A stretch of DNA of 64,000 bases from Nannochloropsis salina CCMP1776 (lineage: Eukaryota; Sar; Eustigmatophyceae; Eustigmatales; Monodopsidaceae): the NCBI GenBank assembly GCA_004565275.1, contig SDOX01000128.1, forward strand, positions 533,794 through 597,793. Direction: 5' to 3'. Both the position numbers and the translations under genes were made by a program. Shown here one piece after another: positions 1-10,960 of this stretch. The notes under the pieces were generated by a model. It was not told the origin of the DNA and did not search any database. It saw only the letters and a program-made list of their open reading frames with translations. Positions within the stretch are counted from its first letter, which is position 1. Every line of letters begins with the position of its first letter.

Positions 1-1564
1 AAGGCGGCGATGGCCGCTCCGTACGAGAACCCGATCGTGACCATGACGCCACCCATGACGGCCAAGTCAATGCCGATCCCAAAGTGCAACTGCGGTCCCG
101 AGGTGTGCACGGAAGCCCCCCCGATCATTGTCATAGTGCCCCCCAGTACGCAGACGTGCTTCCCCGACATCCAGGGGTAAGAGGCAAACAGGTAATGACC
201 GATGTTATACACGCCCGTGAAGACCGCGTTCCCGGCAATGACCAACACCTCACGACCGAGCGAGAAGGTGGTCAGGTACCCGGTGCCGTAGGGACGGACA
301 CGCAGCAGGAAGCAGCCTTGCAAGAACAAATTGCCGCCGATCACGGTCAGGTATTGCCCCAAGTTGAAGTTCAGATACCGGGTTTGGAGCCTCAACGTGT
401 TCTCCACCTCCATGATGAAGGACCGCATCGTGTTGTTTCGTTCCCGGAAAAGCACACCCGTGGCGGTGAAGTCCCCTCCCGCTTGCACTCGGACGTGCGT
501 GCCCATGTTGAGGCGCTGCGATCGGTCGGCAGCGATGTATTTCCCGCCCCCACGGACCATAATCAGGAAACGCGCGTCCAGTTTCCCGCCCGGCAAGACT
601 GGGGAAGAAGAAAATGTGACCATGGAATGGGCAAAGAGAGGCATGAGCGATGCACGTGAGAGAGACTTAAGCGCAAACGTCAGTCATATGCATGTAGCAT
701 TTGGTGGGTAGTAGTCAGACCACGATCACGGGACAGTGAAAAAGAGAAGGAAACTTACTCTCAAAACAGCGCTCGATCTTCTTAGAGCAATTTACCATGG
801 GCATGCTCAAAGGGTTGCCAACGATGACCTTACGTTCGAGGGAGGTGCGGAGAGAGGCCGGGGGATGGAAAGGGAAATACGAATAAGAGGCAGGTATGCG
901 AAGAGGTGGTCAAAGCCGAAACATGTAGCGTCTGGGATCATTCGACATCGCACAGCCATTCGCATACCTTGGGCATGGAGACATTGATCTGTCTCTGGAT
1001 TTTGTACCCATAGGTGAAGGGCTTGGTAAGGACGATGACACGACACGGGGACTCAGTCCCGTTGATCATCTTCACCACTTCGTATCCGTTCTTGGGATAG
1101 CACACAGCCGCCGTCCCTTGGTTCGCTTGCAACCATGCCCGGTCCTCGTCGTCTTTCTTGTCGTCCTTATCCTTGGCCGGTGTCGGGTAGGAAGAGGAGG
1201 AACCGCTCCCATCCCCTGAACTGCCCCCGTTCCCTGATGCGGCTTGCTCGGCCTCGTCTACTGCGGACCAGGAAGGAATTTCGACCGCATCGGAGGGCAG
1301 AGGTAGCGTGGGCTTGGTTGACCCTGCCAGCTTGGAGTTATTGACGGGCAAGGTGTTGGCGTTCACCAGGTTTTCCGTCACGTCGGTGAAGGCTTTCCCA
1401 CTCTTTTTCGAGTTCCCGCCTCCAAAATACATGCCTGCCCCTACAGCCCCACCCAAGATCACAAGGGCGCCCAGTCCACCCATGAGCCATTTTGTTCGCT
1501 TTGCCAGTTCCGCTGACGCAGAAACACCCGGCGTGGCGCTTTCCTCCTCCACTGCAGTGATCAT
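1..1564 (-). CDS. Novel type II membrane protein, 3' end outside window
   Basis: Three exons read on the minus strand: 1564-968, 828-759 and 598 to beyond base 1. Junction phases agree (0, then 1): AAG|GTATGC to TAAG|GTCATC, and GAGA|GTAAGT to CCCCAG|TCTTG. The third exon is open to the window edge with no stop. About 421 residues are visible. There is a short N-terminal cytosolic part, then one membrane segment (about residues 27-49, core GALVILGGAVGAGMYFGGG). A Ser/Gly/Asp-rich linker follows, then a Cys-containing domain (CYPKNGYEV, SPCRVIVL) and a long Gly- and aromatic-rich, probably beta-rich region (YIAADRSQRLNMG, GTGYLTTFSLGREVLVIAGN). No stop-transfer follows the first helix clearly, so the bulk is probably lumenal or extracellular. 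I recognise no family. The start is the first ATG of the exon-1 frame. Function unknown. Confidence 0.6.
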
Positions 1565-2594
1565 GTTTGACTGCGAACGTGAACGCTTTCCTCTGCCTCG
1601 AGAGGTTGCAACCAGCCGAAACCCTGATGCTGGCCAACCGACAGCCCACCCACGTTCTTGATGGACTATGAATATGTCAATGAAAGGTACCGATCATGTT
1701 GGGTTGAATTAGCTATCTTTCCGAAGTGAAAGCGAGTATCAAGCTGCTGTTCCCCGCCAGTACATATTCAAATGGGATAAAATGGCTATCAAATCACTAG
1801 GCATAGACACTGTCTCCTCCACATCCACGGCACAATTACCATCCTCAGTCACATTCTATCCTATAAGGCCTCAAGACCCTGGGAAGATGCGAAGACGAAG
1901 TCTCTGCTTCAGGACAGGGGTGTAACCAGAAGCGGGCACCCACAGGGGACAAGACCAGTCGCTAATTTCAATCTACAGCCAGCTTGCACTTTTTCTGGCG
2001 ACACCAGACGCAAAACCTTCGGAAGGGCCTGCTGTCCATCTAGAAACCCATCAAACCAGTCCATGTGAGCACGAAGGCAGGTTCAATAGTTGGTGGACGA
2101 CGCCGATGGAAGAGAAAGGGCCCTCGGGTGTGAAATGCGACATCGGACGAGGCTCGAGACTTCGTTTTCTTCGGCCGCCGGGATGGCACCAAAGCACTAC
2201 GGTCATAAAAAGCGCGCCTCTGTCCGCGTAATCGCTCCCGGGTCGCCCATTCCTGTCCCACGACCTTGGGAAAGGCCATGAAAGATGTGGCCCATGGGAC
2301 ACGGTCGTAAAACGCGTGGGGTTGTACCGTGTTATTTGTATTAATAGGCTTAATCCTCGTAAATTCGTTGAGGTGAGGAGAGACGGTCGCCGTGTCCCAA
2401 AAAACTCGTTTACTCTGCTTCAAATACGCCAAGGCAGAACGGCTTGCCTGCCCACCCTACCCTCCTGAACACGCTGCTTTCGTGAGAAATTCTGCCATGT
2501 TTCTGGCACTGGACTGACACACGTACATTGATTGATTACTGGCACTGACCAATTTTCTCCACAGCTCGCGTGCGGCGCCCTAACCGATCGACAT
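1565..2594. other. Intergenic, divergent promoter region
   Basis: This is the head-to-head spacer between the minus-strand membrane protein and the plus-strand secreted protein. A minus-strand frame at 2040-2432 stays open for 130 codons but has no ATG-supported domain or homology I recognise, and its codons look unselected. Nothing else is supported here. Confidence 0.5.
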
Positions 2595-3898
2595 ATGGGC
2601 TTCTCGAGTCACGCCGTCGTGCAGCAAGTGCTGGCAACCACTTTGCTGCTTTTCATCACACTTGCGTCCACGAAAGACGTTGAAATTGACAATGCGGGCG
2701 GAGGGTCTACCGCTCGCAAGGCAGGCGGCGCTAAGAAGACTGGTTTGTTTCAGAGGATCTCCCGGGCTTTGGACACAGGGTCCGCCATGGACGATGACGG
2801 CACGCCCTTCACGGACGAGATGTGGGAGGCAACAAGGGACGAAGGAGAGCCAGTCGACCCGGCTTTGATGGATTTCAAAAACCCGGTGGAGAGGACGGAT
2901 GCGTGGAAATTCGATGACGGCTTGAAAATGCTGCAAACCTCTATGGATGGGGATCTGACGAACCCGGTCCGAGACCTCGTGAACGGCGCCAAAGACTTAC
3001 ACGCTGCCTGGGCGGTCCCCCACGTCTTCCGTGCGCTTGTCACGCAGGTGCCACTCTTCCAGGCCTTCAAGCCCATCCAAGAGATCATAAAAGATAAATC
3101 GCGCGACGAGGACTACTCGCCTGAGGACGGTGTGAAGGCCGCAGGGATCTTCAAAAGTTTCATGCTGAGGTCGATGGACGTCCTGGATACGCTGAGGGAC
3201 CCGGAAAAGTTTGCGGCTAAATTACAAGGATACGCCGAGAGCAAAGACAAAACTCTGTTGGACCTGTTTGCGAAAGCCTCCCGGGGGGAGGATGAGAACC
3301 ACAAGGAGATCAACAATTTTTTCATGAGGCAAGAGCTAGGGGACGGTAAGCCGGGAGGACAAAGGCCATGACGGGGAGAAATAAGGAGAAATGGCCTCGG
3401 TGCGAGAGGGGTGTGGTGTGTATGCGGGCAGGTTTTGCACGACAAGCAATAGTCAGTCCGGAGCTTGCACATTGTAGTTCATGGCCTTACCCGAACACGT
3501 AACCGCCGGCCACGCAGTAATAGATTTGGATTTCTTGGGCTTTAGTGGCGTGGAGCCTTCCTTCTTGCCCGGTTTCCGTAACCAGGTGAGCGTCGATCCC
3601 ACGTCCGATGCCTATTATCCTCCCACCTATTCGCCTCGCCCGGCACTTTTCCCTCCTCCCTTCCCCTTCCCGTCACAATGGCTCATAATATCCTGCCTTT
3701 TTTCCCATTTCCTTCCTACCCGTTGGGTTTTCCCGCCCTTTCCTTTCTATCGCCCGTCCCCTTTGCCAGGTCAAGGAGTTCGCGCCAAATATGTATAACG
3801 CCCTCATGACCGACCCTAACATGAAGAAGTACATGGAGGACCCGTTCAAAGCCGTAGAGGAAGGGAAGGAGCTATTGCGAAACTTCCAAAACCGCTGA
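2595..3898 (+). CDS. Putative secreted alpha-helical protein, unknown function
   Basis: Three exons: 2595-3345, 3518-3585 and 3770-3898, total 315 residues. The junctions are GACG|GTAAGC to CGCAG|TAATAG (phase 1) and AACCAG|GTGAGC to TTGCCAG|GTCAAG (phase 0); both keep frame and end at a TGA. The ATG at 2595 is chosen because it directly precedes a good signal peptide (VLATTLLLFITLAS). A frame-compatible ATG 21 codons upstream would bury that segment. The mature part is charged and helical with no cysteine pairs or repeats (for example DAWKFDDGLKMLQTSMDGD, and near the end MKKYMEDPFKAVEEGKELL). I recognise no domain. The first acceptor is less certain than the second because a TAG at 3475-3477 is an alternative, but that alternative hits a stop in frame. 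Confidence 0.62.
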
Positions 3899-4352
3899 CA
3901 ACAGGCATGGACGAGGGAGGGGCGGAGGCACCCAGGCGGAAATAGAACGTGAGACAAGCAGAAAGTAACCATGGTAAAGAACAATAGGTGTGAGAGGGAA
4001 TCCGAGCGTGGAGAATTCTGCCGATACCTCTTGCCGAATTTCGGCGAAAGTCCTTCAAGATTCCCCACATTCATTGCTTTTCCTTGATTCGGGCTGACTT
4101 TATCTCGTGAAGTTCGTGATACACAATTTTATGACCATGGCCGACATCCAGTCAGATTAAAACACGCCATTTGCCCAGCCCCCCCCATCGTATACAAACC
4201 ACTTACAATTGGCTCACATCGCCTTGACTACGTAGTCCAATCCCGGGACGTATACCGTTGGACTAATTTTCACGTATCAAAGCTATCACTCGTGCTTTCT
4301 GACTTGCCCCTGGCCATCCAGGAACTCACTTTTCTACCTCTTCCATTCCTCC
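3899..4352. other. Convergent 3' spacer
   Basis: This is the tail-to-tail gap between the secreted protein and the desaturase gene. It presumably holds both polyadenylation regions. No ORF or repeat of note was seen. Confidence 0.5.
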
Positions 4353-5858
4353 TTACAACATCGACGATTTCGCCCACCCCCTTATTGCACCCTCCAAACC
4401 TCCCTCTTCCAGGGCCCATGCAGCGAGAGGCAGATACAGCCGAATCAGACCCGCGATACCGCCAAAAGTAAGGAGGACGAACATGGCCAGCCACACCCAT
4501 TGAGATGGCACCACGTATTGATACAAAAACGTTACGGGGGCGTCCGACCAACCTAGGGAAGAAAATGCGAAGGAAAGGAACGGAAGGGGAAGAGGAGATG
4601 GAGAAAGACGGCAGACATGAGAACGAAGGGCGGCAGAACGGCGATGGAAGAGAAAGGAAGAAGATTGATGTTATTGCTCACGTACCGCTCAGAATGGGAA
4701 ATCCTTGGTCGTATGTCTTGTGGTGTCGTCGGTGCGTGTCCGGCGTCACCATCAGCCCCAAGTCTTGGAGTACGGCCACTACGGCATCTCTTTTCTCGGG
4801 GCGCATGTGTGCCTGTCGATGGGCGAGTTGACCCAAATAAGCGTTCAGGACCGCGCAGCAGGCAACGCAGCGGTAAGCCGGGTCTGTGAGACCATTGAAT
4901 AGAATGAGATTCACTCCGTATTCTAAGCCGATGATGCCGTTCAGATCCGCAGCGATGTGTCGGAATTCTCGGACCGTAATTTCGTGGGGAATGATGTGAT
5001 GGAACTGGATGAGGAAGAGGAGAACGAGGGGAAAATGAGCGTAAAAGATTAGTCGTCCAAGATGATAGGGTGAGCAATGCTGGGAAGATTTGACGACATA
5101 AAATCGCATTCAGCATCACAATTTCAATGGGAAAATAGAGGGGATAGGGATCATAGCTGGTGACAAGAGTAAACAGAGGGAAACCTTCCCTGTAAGATAT
5201 AAAAAAAAGCATCGTACTTGGAACTCCAGGCACGCTTCCCCTATCAGGGGCAGTTTGAGAAAATTCGGGTTGTCAAGAACAATGTGTAAGACGGCGCCAT
5301 AAAGGTCGATGTACAGGTAAGTCAGCACGAAAGCACCCAATGCAAAAGCAAGGGAGGGCCCCGTCAAGATGCCGTAAACCGTGTATGCCCAATATATGTA
5401 CATGAGAGGCCAAATGCGGTGCTTGAAAACCTTTTGTGATTGATAGTGGAAGGAAAAATAAGAGGAGAGAGTCGGAGTTGATGGCTTCAGGGCATACATC
5501 TCACAAGATTCATTTGGACATAAACAAGAGTGACTTTTTTTAAATTGTTCCTTCGCGCTTTGCCCCTGGTTGGTTGTTGTCATAATATGTTCCCGTCGCC
5601 CTCATTCCCCGTCCTAGAACCTACCGTGGCGCCCTGTTTGACCATCTGTAAGCATGCGTAATGCTCGTCACCAGGTACACCGATGGTCTTGGCCGCTAAA
5701 TGTTTCGCCTGTACGTTTAAGCGGTCGACTATATCCATCGATGCGTCTCCATCTTGCGCATCCGATTCCGGTACAGGCATCGACGGACGTTGGGCCACCG
5801 CCTCTGCAGAGGCAGCAGTGACGGGCGGAATAGCGGCCGCAACAGACCCGATGCACAT
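4353..5858 (-). CDS. FAD4/TMEM189-type lipid desaturase
   Basis: Four exons: 5858-5625, 5430-5218, 5004-4686 and 4552-4353, total 321 residues with phases 0, 0, 1. The protein matches the lipid desaturase family that contains plant FAD4 (trans-delta-3 desaturation of plastid phosphatidylglycerol), animal TMEM189/PEDS1 (plasmalogen desaturase) and bacterial CarF. The di-iron histidines are visible: H127 in DLYGAVLHIVLDN, HH151-152 in QFHHIIPHEIT, H211/H215 in AHRQAHM and H240/HH243-244 in THRRHHKTYD. The family signature FPILSG then leads into the last exon (WSDAPVTFLYQYVV). Several hydrophobic segments surround these motifs, as expected of an integral membrane enzyme. The first 78 residues are family-unlike, hydrophilic and have no clear plastid presequence, so subcellular site and substrate cannot be assigned. 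The exon-2 acceptor at 5430 (CAAAAG|GTTTTC) is preferred over one slightly upstream because of its pyrimidine tract. The extreme C-terminus could continue in another exon. Confidence 0.86.
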
Positions 5859-6393
5859 CTTACAGACTCACCAACTTGTGTGCAAGTGGATGATTGTTTT
5901 GACTACCGGAAGCCGTGCAATCCTGTCCACTCTTGGAATGCAATGCCCCCAATAAATGTATAATTTATGATTTTAAATGAATGTAAGGATTAATTTGTAA
6001 GATTTTCTGCATAATTTTGCCACTGTGTGCAGCGAAGGAGCCTGATCTCTGCGCATGTTTCATGACCGACAGTAGGAAGCGACATGCGTGGTGTCAAGCA
6101 TAACATGCAGACAACCGCCAAGAAAATCGTGAATCGTTGGGTAAGAAAACTTTACCATTTACCTCTCCTTAACCATCCAAGCTACCCTTGGCCACGGAAG
6201 AACTTCTGTGTTGGTGCGTAAAGCATTTTGGCCTGCATGCGGCTATGGGGCTTTCCGTGGAAGAACGCTTTTTTGAAATGACGGTTACTGAGGGCTGGGT
6301 ATCACAGTTGCTGGTTCCATAAATGGTCCCCAAAATGCTGTGACACGACCCCGAGACCTTCATAATCATGCACTTCATGTAAATAGACAGGAC
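5859..6393. other. Divergent promoter, desaturase / NOC4
   Basis: This head-to-head spacer between the desaturase and NOC4 is AT-rich around 5950-6050. No conserved element is recognised. Confidence 0.45.
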
Positions 6394-8757
6394 ATGCGGT
6401 CTTCGAAAATACGCAAGGTAGCAGAGGTTGAGGTTGCATTCCCTCTTTCATCTCCTCCTCCTTCATCCGCCTCCGCCTCCGCTACACCAAGCAGTATCTT
6501 GACAACCATACGTGACATTGAGCGAGGCATACTGGATGGACAGGACCTGCAGCACTTAAATGGACTTACACCTCTTCTTGTACATGTCCGGGCCTTACTT
6601 CAATCCATGATTGGAGCGCTGGAGGAGGAGAGTGGTGCAGAAAAAGTGCTGAACAACAAGGACAGGGAGGTTGCCGGCTTACAGTCTATGCATGCTTTGC
6701 GGCGCATCTTCACGGCGTTAGTCAATCGAGGAGACGTGCGAAAACCAATAACAAAAGCTTCCATTACTGCTTCCAGTCCTGTAAATGCCATTACCCCGGA
6801 AACATCCCTCACAAGTACTTCGGGTGCTCTGGAGAAGGGCGAAGTTTTGTCAGGCGTAAGTAGAGCGCAAGATCGCAAGCGTGCTGGCCACGTGGAAATT
6901 CAGGAGCGCCAGAATGAGACTCGTGGCGTAAATGCAGAGGAATCGCTGCGTATATTTCGACAATGGGCGTACCGCCAGTACGCCACTTTCCTTTCTCTTC
7001 TACTCGACCTAGTGGAGGGCAAAGCTCACGACATAGCCCACCCCTCTTCCTACTCATCCTCTTCCTCTTCTTTAATATCCATGAAACCTGCTTTCTCTAT
7101 TAAAGTGCGCATTCGCGCCGCAGCCCTTCGCACCATCATGGAGATGGTGAAAGTGGAAAGCGTGGTTTTGCACAAGAACTACCGTTCCTTCGGGCACGAC
7201 CTGTTCTACCGGCTTCTTATGAGGCTACTCAGCAGCAGTACCAAGAGTATCAGCTCCCACCACAGCCATACGTGTGGCAACTCTGACAAAGAGGAGGAAT
7301 CTGGAAAAGTAGTCGATGCGCGGGACCTGGCGGACCTGCTGGAGGTTCTCCGTGTTGACTACATAGAGCCCTACTGTGACGTTCGCTATTGGCTCTTAAA
7401 AGGGCTGGGAATCTGGGCAAGAAAGGAGCTGAAAGAGGGACGATGTAGGACATCCACGGAACAAGAAGAGGCAGCAAGGACGGAAACGGCGTTGAAGCTG
7501 TTGATGATGGTGCGATTGAGCGAGGAGGAATCGGCGATGCGCTCACTCTGGGTGTCGCTTGAGGATGAAAAGGGGGATGGGGCATTGCTGCCGAGCCAGG
7601 GAGGGAAGGAGGAAGAGGAGGAGGAGGAAGAGACCGGGTGGGATTGGTCGGGAGACGAGGGGATGGGCCATGGGGAGGACGAGGAGGCACTCGGGAAAGA
7701 CGGAGCCAGGGAGCGCGTTCCCAACGTGGCGAGTCTCTCGGCGCATCAAAAAGCCCTGGAAGCTGCTTGGCTTGGATGCCTGCGACTCCCTGATCTCGCT
7801 CCCGCCCTTTATCGGTCCATCACCCAGCATGTGGCCCGTCACGTCCTGGGACACCTGCCACGGCCTTTACTTCTCGCGGATTTTTTCACCGCCGCCTACG
7901 CGCAAGGGGGTTTAACGGCCGTCATTGCCCTGGAAGGCCTTTTCGTTCTAATGCAGGCGCACAATTTGGAATACCCGAGTTTCTATTGCTCCCTCTACGG
8001 GCTCCTGAGCCCCGGGCCTCAAGTCTTGTACTCCCGGCACCGGGCACGCTTCTTCCGCCTCCTCCGTCTCTGCCTCGTCTCCACCCTGGTCCCCGCCCAC
8101 GTGGTCGCTGCTTTCCTGAAACGCTTGGGCCGACTTTCCCTGCGTGCGCCCGCCCCGTCCGTCATTTTTTTCCTCTCCCTCCTAACGGTAGTCCTTCGCG
8201 CCCACCCAAGCTGCCTTGCCCTCTTGCATCGGTCCCGAGCGCTGAAGGGGATCGACCAAGCTCAGGCCGTGGATCGATTCGACCCGGGCGCGGAAGATCC
8301 GGCTGCTGCCTTCCAGATGACGGAGTTGGCCGCGGGGAAACACGAGGGAGAGGACCAAGACGGGTATAACGATGCACAGATGGGGGGGATTCAGACATCC
8401 CTGTGGGAAGTGGCGGCCTTGCAGATGCATTATCACCACGCCGTTGCTTCGCTTGCGAAAGGACTGGAGATTACCACCCCAGAGGATCCGAAAAAGCCCC
8501 TCTCAATGGACATGGAGGCGATGGCTTCGTATACGTACACAGAGCTTTTCACCCTGGAGGGGAAGTATTGGAAGAGGGGGAAGAAGGAGGAGATGGCGGG
8601 TAGGAAACGGCGAAGGAAAGGTCTGGAGGGAGGTCAAGAGGAAGGGGTGGCCCTTGCGCATGAAAGAAAGTCAAGGTCAGGGAAGCTTTTTCAAGCAGGA
8701 GACGTTTTCGACGGTCTCTTTGTCTTGCCCTCCCTGTCCACGGTGAGAAAAGAGTAA
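6394..8757 (+). CDS. NOC4: Nucleolar complex protein 4 (NOC4), ribosome biogenesis
   Basis: An intronless frame of 787 residues starting at the first ATG (6394). NOC4 pairs with NOP14 in the 90S pre-ribosome and is needed for 40S subunit maturation and export. The CBF/NOC domain lies at about residues 490-700 and carries the family hallmarks in order: YPSFYCSLYGLLSPG, SRHRARFFRLLRLCL, TLVPAHVVAAFLKRLGRLSL, then DRFDPGAEDP, SLWEVAALQMHYHHAV and, near the end, SYTYTELFTLEG. The upstream half is the expected helical repeat region (QWAYRQYATFLSLLLDLVEG). The protein is longer than animal NOC4L (about 516 residues) because of low-complexity insertions, notably an acidic loop around residues 405-440. 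The C-terminus is Lys/Arg-rich, in line with a nucleolar protein. Neighbours are unrelated. Confidence 0.93.
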   Translation: MRSSKIRKVAEVEVAFPLSSPPPSSASASATPSSILTTIRDIERGILDGQDLQHLNGLTPLLVHVRALLQSMIGALEEESGAEKVLNNKDREVAGLQSMHALRRIFTALVNRGDVRKPITKASITASSPVNAITPETSLTSTSGALEKGEVLSGVSRAQDRKRAGHVEIQERQNETRGVNAEESLRIFRQWAYRQYATFLSLLLDLVEGKAHDIAHPSSYSSSSSSLISMKPAFSIKVRIRAAALRTIMEMVKVESVVLHKNYRSFGHDLFYRLLMRLLSSSTKSISSHHSHTCGNSDKEEESGKVVDARDLADLLEVLRVDYIEPYCDVRYWLLKGLGIWARKELKEGRCRTSTEQEEAARTETALKLLMMVRLSEEESAMRSLWVSLEDEKGDGALLPSQGGKEEEEEEEETGWDWSGDEGMGHGEDEEALGKDGARERVPNVASLSAHQKALEAAWLGCLRLPDLAPALYRSITQHVARHVLGHLPRPLLLADFFTAAYAQGGLTAVIALEGLFVLMQAHNLEYPSFYCSLYGLLSPGPQVLYSRHRARFFRLLRLCLVSTLVPAHVVAAFLKRLGRLSLRAPAPSVIFFLSLLTVVLRAHPSCLALLHRSRALKGIDQAQAVDRFDPGAEDPAAAFQMTELAAGKHEGEDQDGYNDAQMGGIQTSLWEVAALQMHYHHAVASLAKGLEITTPEDPKKPLSMDMEAMASYTYTELFTLEGKYWKRGKKEEMAGRKRRRKGLEGGQEEGVALAHERKSRSGKLFQAGDVFDGLFVLPSLSTVRKE

Positions 8758-9109
8758 GAAGGGTCACGTGATACGGAGGACACGAGTGGGAAACAAAGCA
8801 TCGAGAAAATAATCTGGGGGCAGAATGGCCGCTTCTCTACCAGTAATATTTTCCAACACTTTTTTCCGTGCGATTAAGGATGTTCTTTTTTCCTCGCAAC
8901 CCTGTCTTGGTCGTCGAAGGCACATGCACAGATACATTCGCAGCCAAAGCACGCATAACTCGAAATAATGACAAGGATTCTCCCCTTTCTTCAACACACG
9001 CACTCTTTGAACTAGTCGCAGGTCGAATCGATACTCACTGTGAAAGCCATCTTCCCGCGCTTTCCTTGCTGCGCACTGACTCGATGATCCTCCCCGCGGT
9101 TCAGCACGC
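8758..9109. other. Convergent 3' spacer
   Basis: This is the tail-to-tail gap between NOC4 and the minus-strand wall protein. A TCACGTGA palindrome lies at about 8763-8770. Nothing else was recognised. Confidence 0.45.
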
Positions 9110-10960
9110 TCATCCGTCATGCATATTCAGCATCATCAAGATCATCGCCAGCCCCAGCATCAGGGACAAAGATGTCTTCACAGAGCCCAAGTCCCCTCTC
9201 AGCCGTCCAGCCCCCGAGCTCAAATGCTGCTGCTCGGTTCCAACCAAATGACACATGGCGTTTCCACACTCGAACGTGCTCCGGCAGATTTCCTTCACTT
9301 GAGCCTGCGTGTCCTTGTCGCAAACGTCGCAGCGGAAAGCAAATATGGCGTCGAATGCTTCGCAGGACGTGAGTCCATGTACGATGTTGGAGCAGCCTTT
9401 CAGGCACTTGGTGTCCTGCCCGTCCAGAGCAAGCAAGTCAAAGACTGGTCCGGGAGGCTCCGTCGGAGCTGGTCTGGCCGTAGGACTTCGGGTGGGGGAG
9501 GCAGTAACCAAGGTGGGGGCATCGGTGGGCGGCATGGTCAGTGCCACACATGCTGCGATGGACTGGTCAATGTCTGCCTGAGGCCTGGGGGCTCCACTTG
9601 TATACGGCACAGTTATCCCGAAGGTGATGGTATTTCCGGCTTGGAATTCGCCCGCGTAGGAGGGCAGCCATGGCGGATAGAACGAAGACGCGAGCTCAAA
9701 ATTGTCGACAATAAGCTTGAGTCCGCATAATGTCTGGTTGCCGACGTTGATGATCGAGCCCGTAATGGTGGCGGAGGACGCAGTGACCGTAGACCCTTGG
9801 CAAAGCTGCACGCTCACCGCCCCATTCTCCAACACCTCGCACTTATTTGTTCCCACCTCGGCCAGGGTGGCGGTCGGTTTGGAAGTGGGCGTTGGGACTT
9901 CTTGGTCATTGCCCTCGGTGGTGGTAGCCCCGCCCAAAGGATTTTCCTTGGGATCGGTCACCACGTCAGGGTTGTCGAAGGGGTTTGGGGGTCCCTCCGC
10001 CCCTGGCTCCTTCCCGCTCATGGACGTCCCAAAGGGGTTGCCAGGCAAGCTTCCCGCATTGGGGAAGCCTCCTTGACTTCCACTGCCAGGCATTCCACCC
10101 CCAGACCCCGGCATGCTCCCTCCAGATCCTGGAAGCCCTCCCCCATTACCCCCGGTGCCTGGGATGTTGTTCAACCCGCCATTGTTTCCTCCTATTTCCC
10201 CCGAATTGTACATCTCGCTCATTCGCTGGTAGGCGGTACGGCATTCTACTGTACCATATCCTTTAAGAGCATCATAAGCTCCTGTCAAGGGGGCGGGTAG
10301 CTGGCTCCAGCCTCCGTCGCTCAAACCTTGTTGTGCCCGGTGATGTCGTGGCGAAATTCTTTTCAGACGCCGGGAGGGAGAACCCGTTTTGATCCAGGTG
10401 TCATACAGGCCCAACGCAGCTTTCATAGCTTGCTGCTTTCGAACAGGTGTGGTTGACAGTTTATTAACTGACCCATCCACCGCTAAAACGGCGGCCTGTC
10501 CCTGAGTAGTACTTCTCACACCCGAGGTCCAAGTATCAGCCAAAGGGCCTCCGGCAGGCGACAGCGATCCGTAGCATTTTGAGAGATGGCGTGCCAGGTC
10601 GACGTATGCTGCATACTCTGATGCGGATAAGTAGGCTTCTGCCTGCTTTTTGAGATCTTCATTCGCTGTCAATGATTCCAAGGCAGCAACGAAAGAGGAC
10701 ATTTGCATCACTTCATTAAAAGTTGCGTAGGGAGAGTCCGGTGTCTCCACGACAGAGGACACGTCAATCTTATCTAAACCTGCTGCTTTTCGTAGACTTA
10801 TTTTGTCTCCGGCGGCAGAAATAGCCATTCCAAGAGCCGCGCTTCCGCCCATGCCACTTAGAGCTTGGACAGACGGCACGTCATTCAGAGCTATAATTAG
10901 TCCAGCGGCCCAGCCCAATCTTCGCAAAACTGCCATTCTTCTAGGCGAATTTTTCTTCAT
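9110..10960 (-). CDS. GPI-anchored-type wall protein with CBM49-like module (paralogue 1)
   Basis: One open frame of 616 residues from an ATG. Residues about 10-35 form a signal peptide (GWAAGLIIALNDVPSVQA). A helical domain follows, then a Gly/Pro-rich linker with GSGGSMPGSGGGMPGSGS-type repeats (about residues 255-300). Next is a beta-sandwich-like module (ATITGSIINVGNQTLCGL, PPWLPSYAGEFQAGNTITFG) resembling the CBM49 cellulose-binding fold. A Thr/Pro-rich stalk, a Cys-rich domain (CLKGCSNI, CEAFDAIFAFRCDVC, CGNAMCH) and a C-terminal hydrophobic tail (SLSLMLGLAMILMMLNM) typical of GPI-anchor signals complete it. The same architecture occurs in the divergent neighbour at 11726. Relative to that neighbour there are about 30 extra residues near residue 195 (RRLKRISPRHHRAQQ), which could be an unrecognised in-frame intron. 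Cellulose binding and wall location are inferences. Confidence 0.75.
   Translation of the reverse strand: MKKNSPRRMAVLRRLGWAAGLIIALNDVPSVQALSGMGGSAALGMAISAAGDKISLRKAAGLDKIDVSSVVETPDSPYATFNEVMQMSSFVAALESLTANEDLKKQAEAYLSASEYAAYVDLARHLSKCYGSLSPAGGPLADTWTSGVRSTTQGQAAVLAVDGSVNKLSTTPVRKQQAMKAALGLYDTWIKTGSPSRRLKRISPRHHRAQQGLSDGGWSQLPAPLTGAYDALKGYGTVECRTAYQRMSEMYNSGEIGGNNGGLNNIPGTGGNGGGLPGSGGSMPGSGGGMPGSGSQGGFPNAGSLPGNPFGTSMSGKEPGAEGPPNPFDNPDVVTDPKENPLGGATTTEGNDQEVPTPTSKPTATLAEVGTNKCEVLENGAVSVQLCQGSTVTASSATITGSIINVGNQTLCGLKLIVDNFELASSFYPPWLPSYAGEFQAGNTITFGITVPYTSGAPRPQADIDQSIAACVALTMPPTDAPTLVTASPTRSPTARPAPTEPPGPVFDLLALDGQDTKCLKGCSNIVHGLTSCEAFDAIFAFRCDVCDKDTQAQVKEICRSTFECGNAMCHLVGTEQQHLSSGAGRLRGDLGSVKTSLSLMLGLAMILMMLNMHDG

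Noticed and set aside
2040-2432. 130-codon minus-strand frame between the first two genes
   Set aside because: It starts from no convincing promoter-ATG context, has no hydrophobic or domain pattern, and two overlapping alternatives are equally open.
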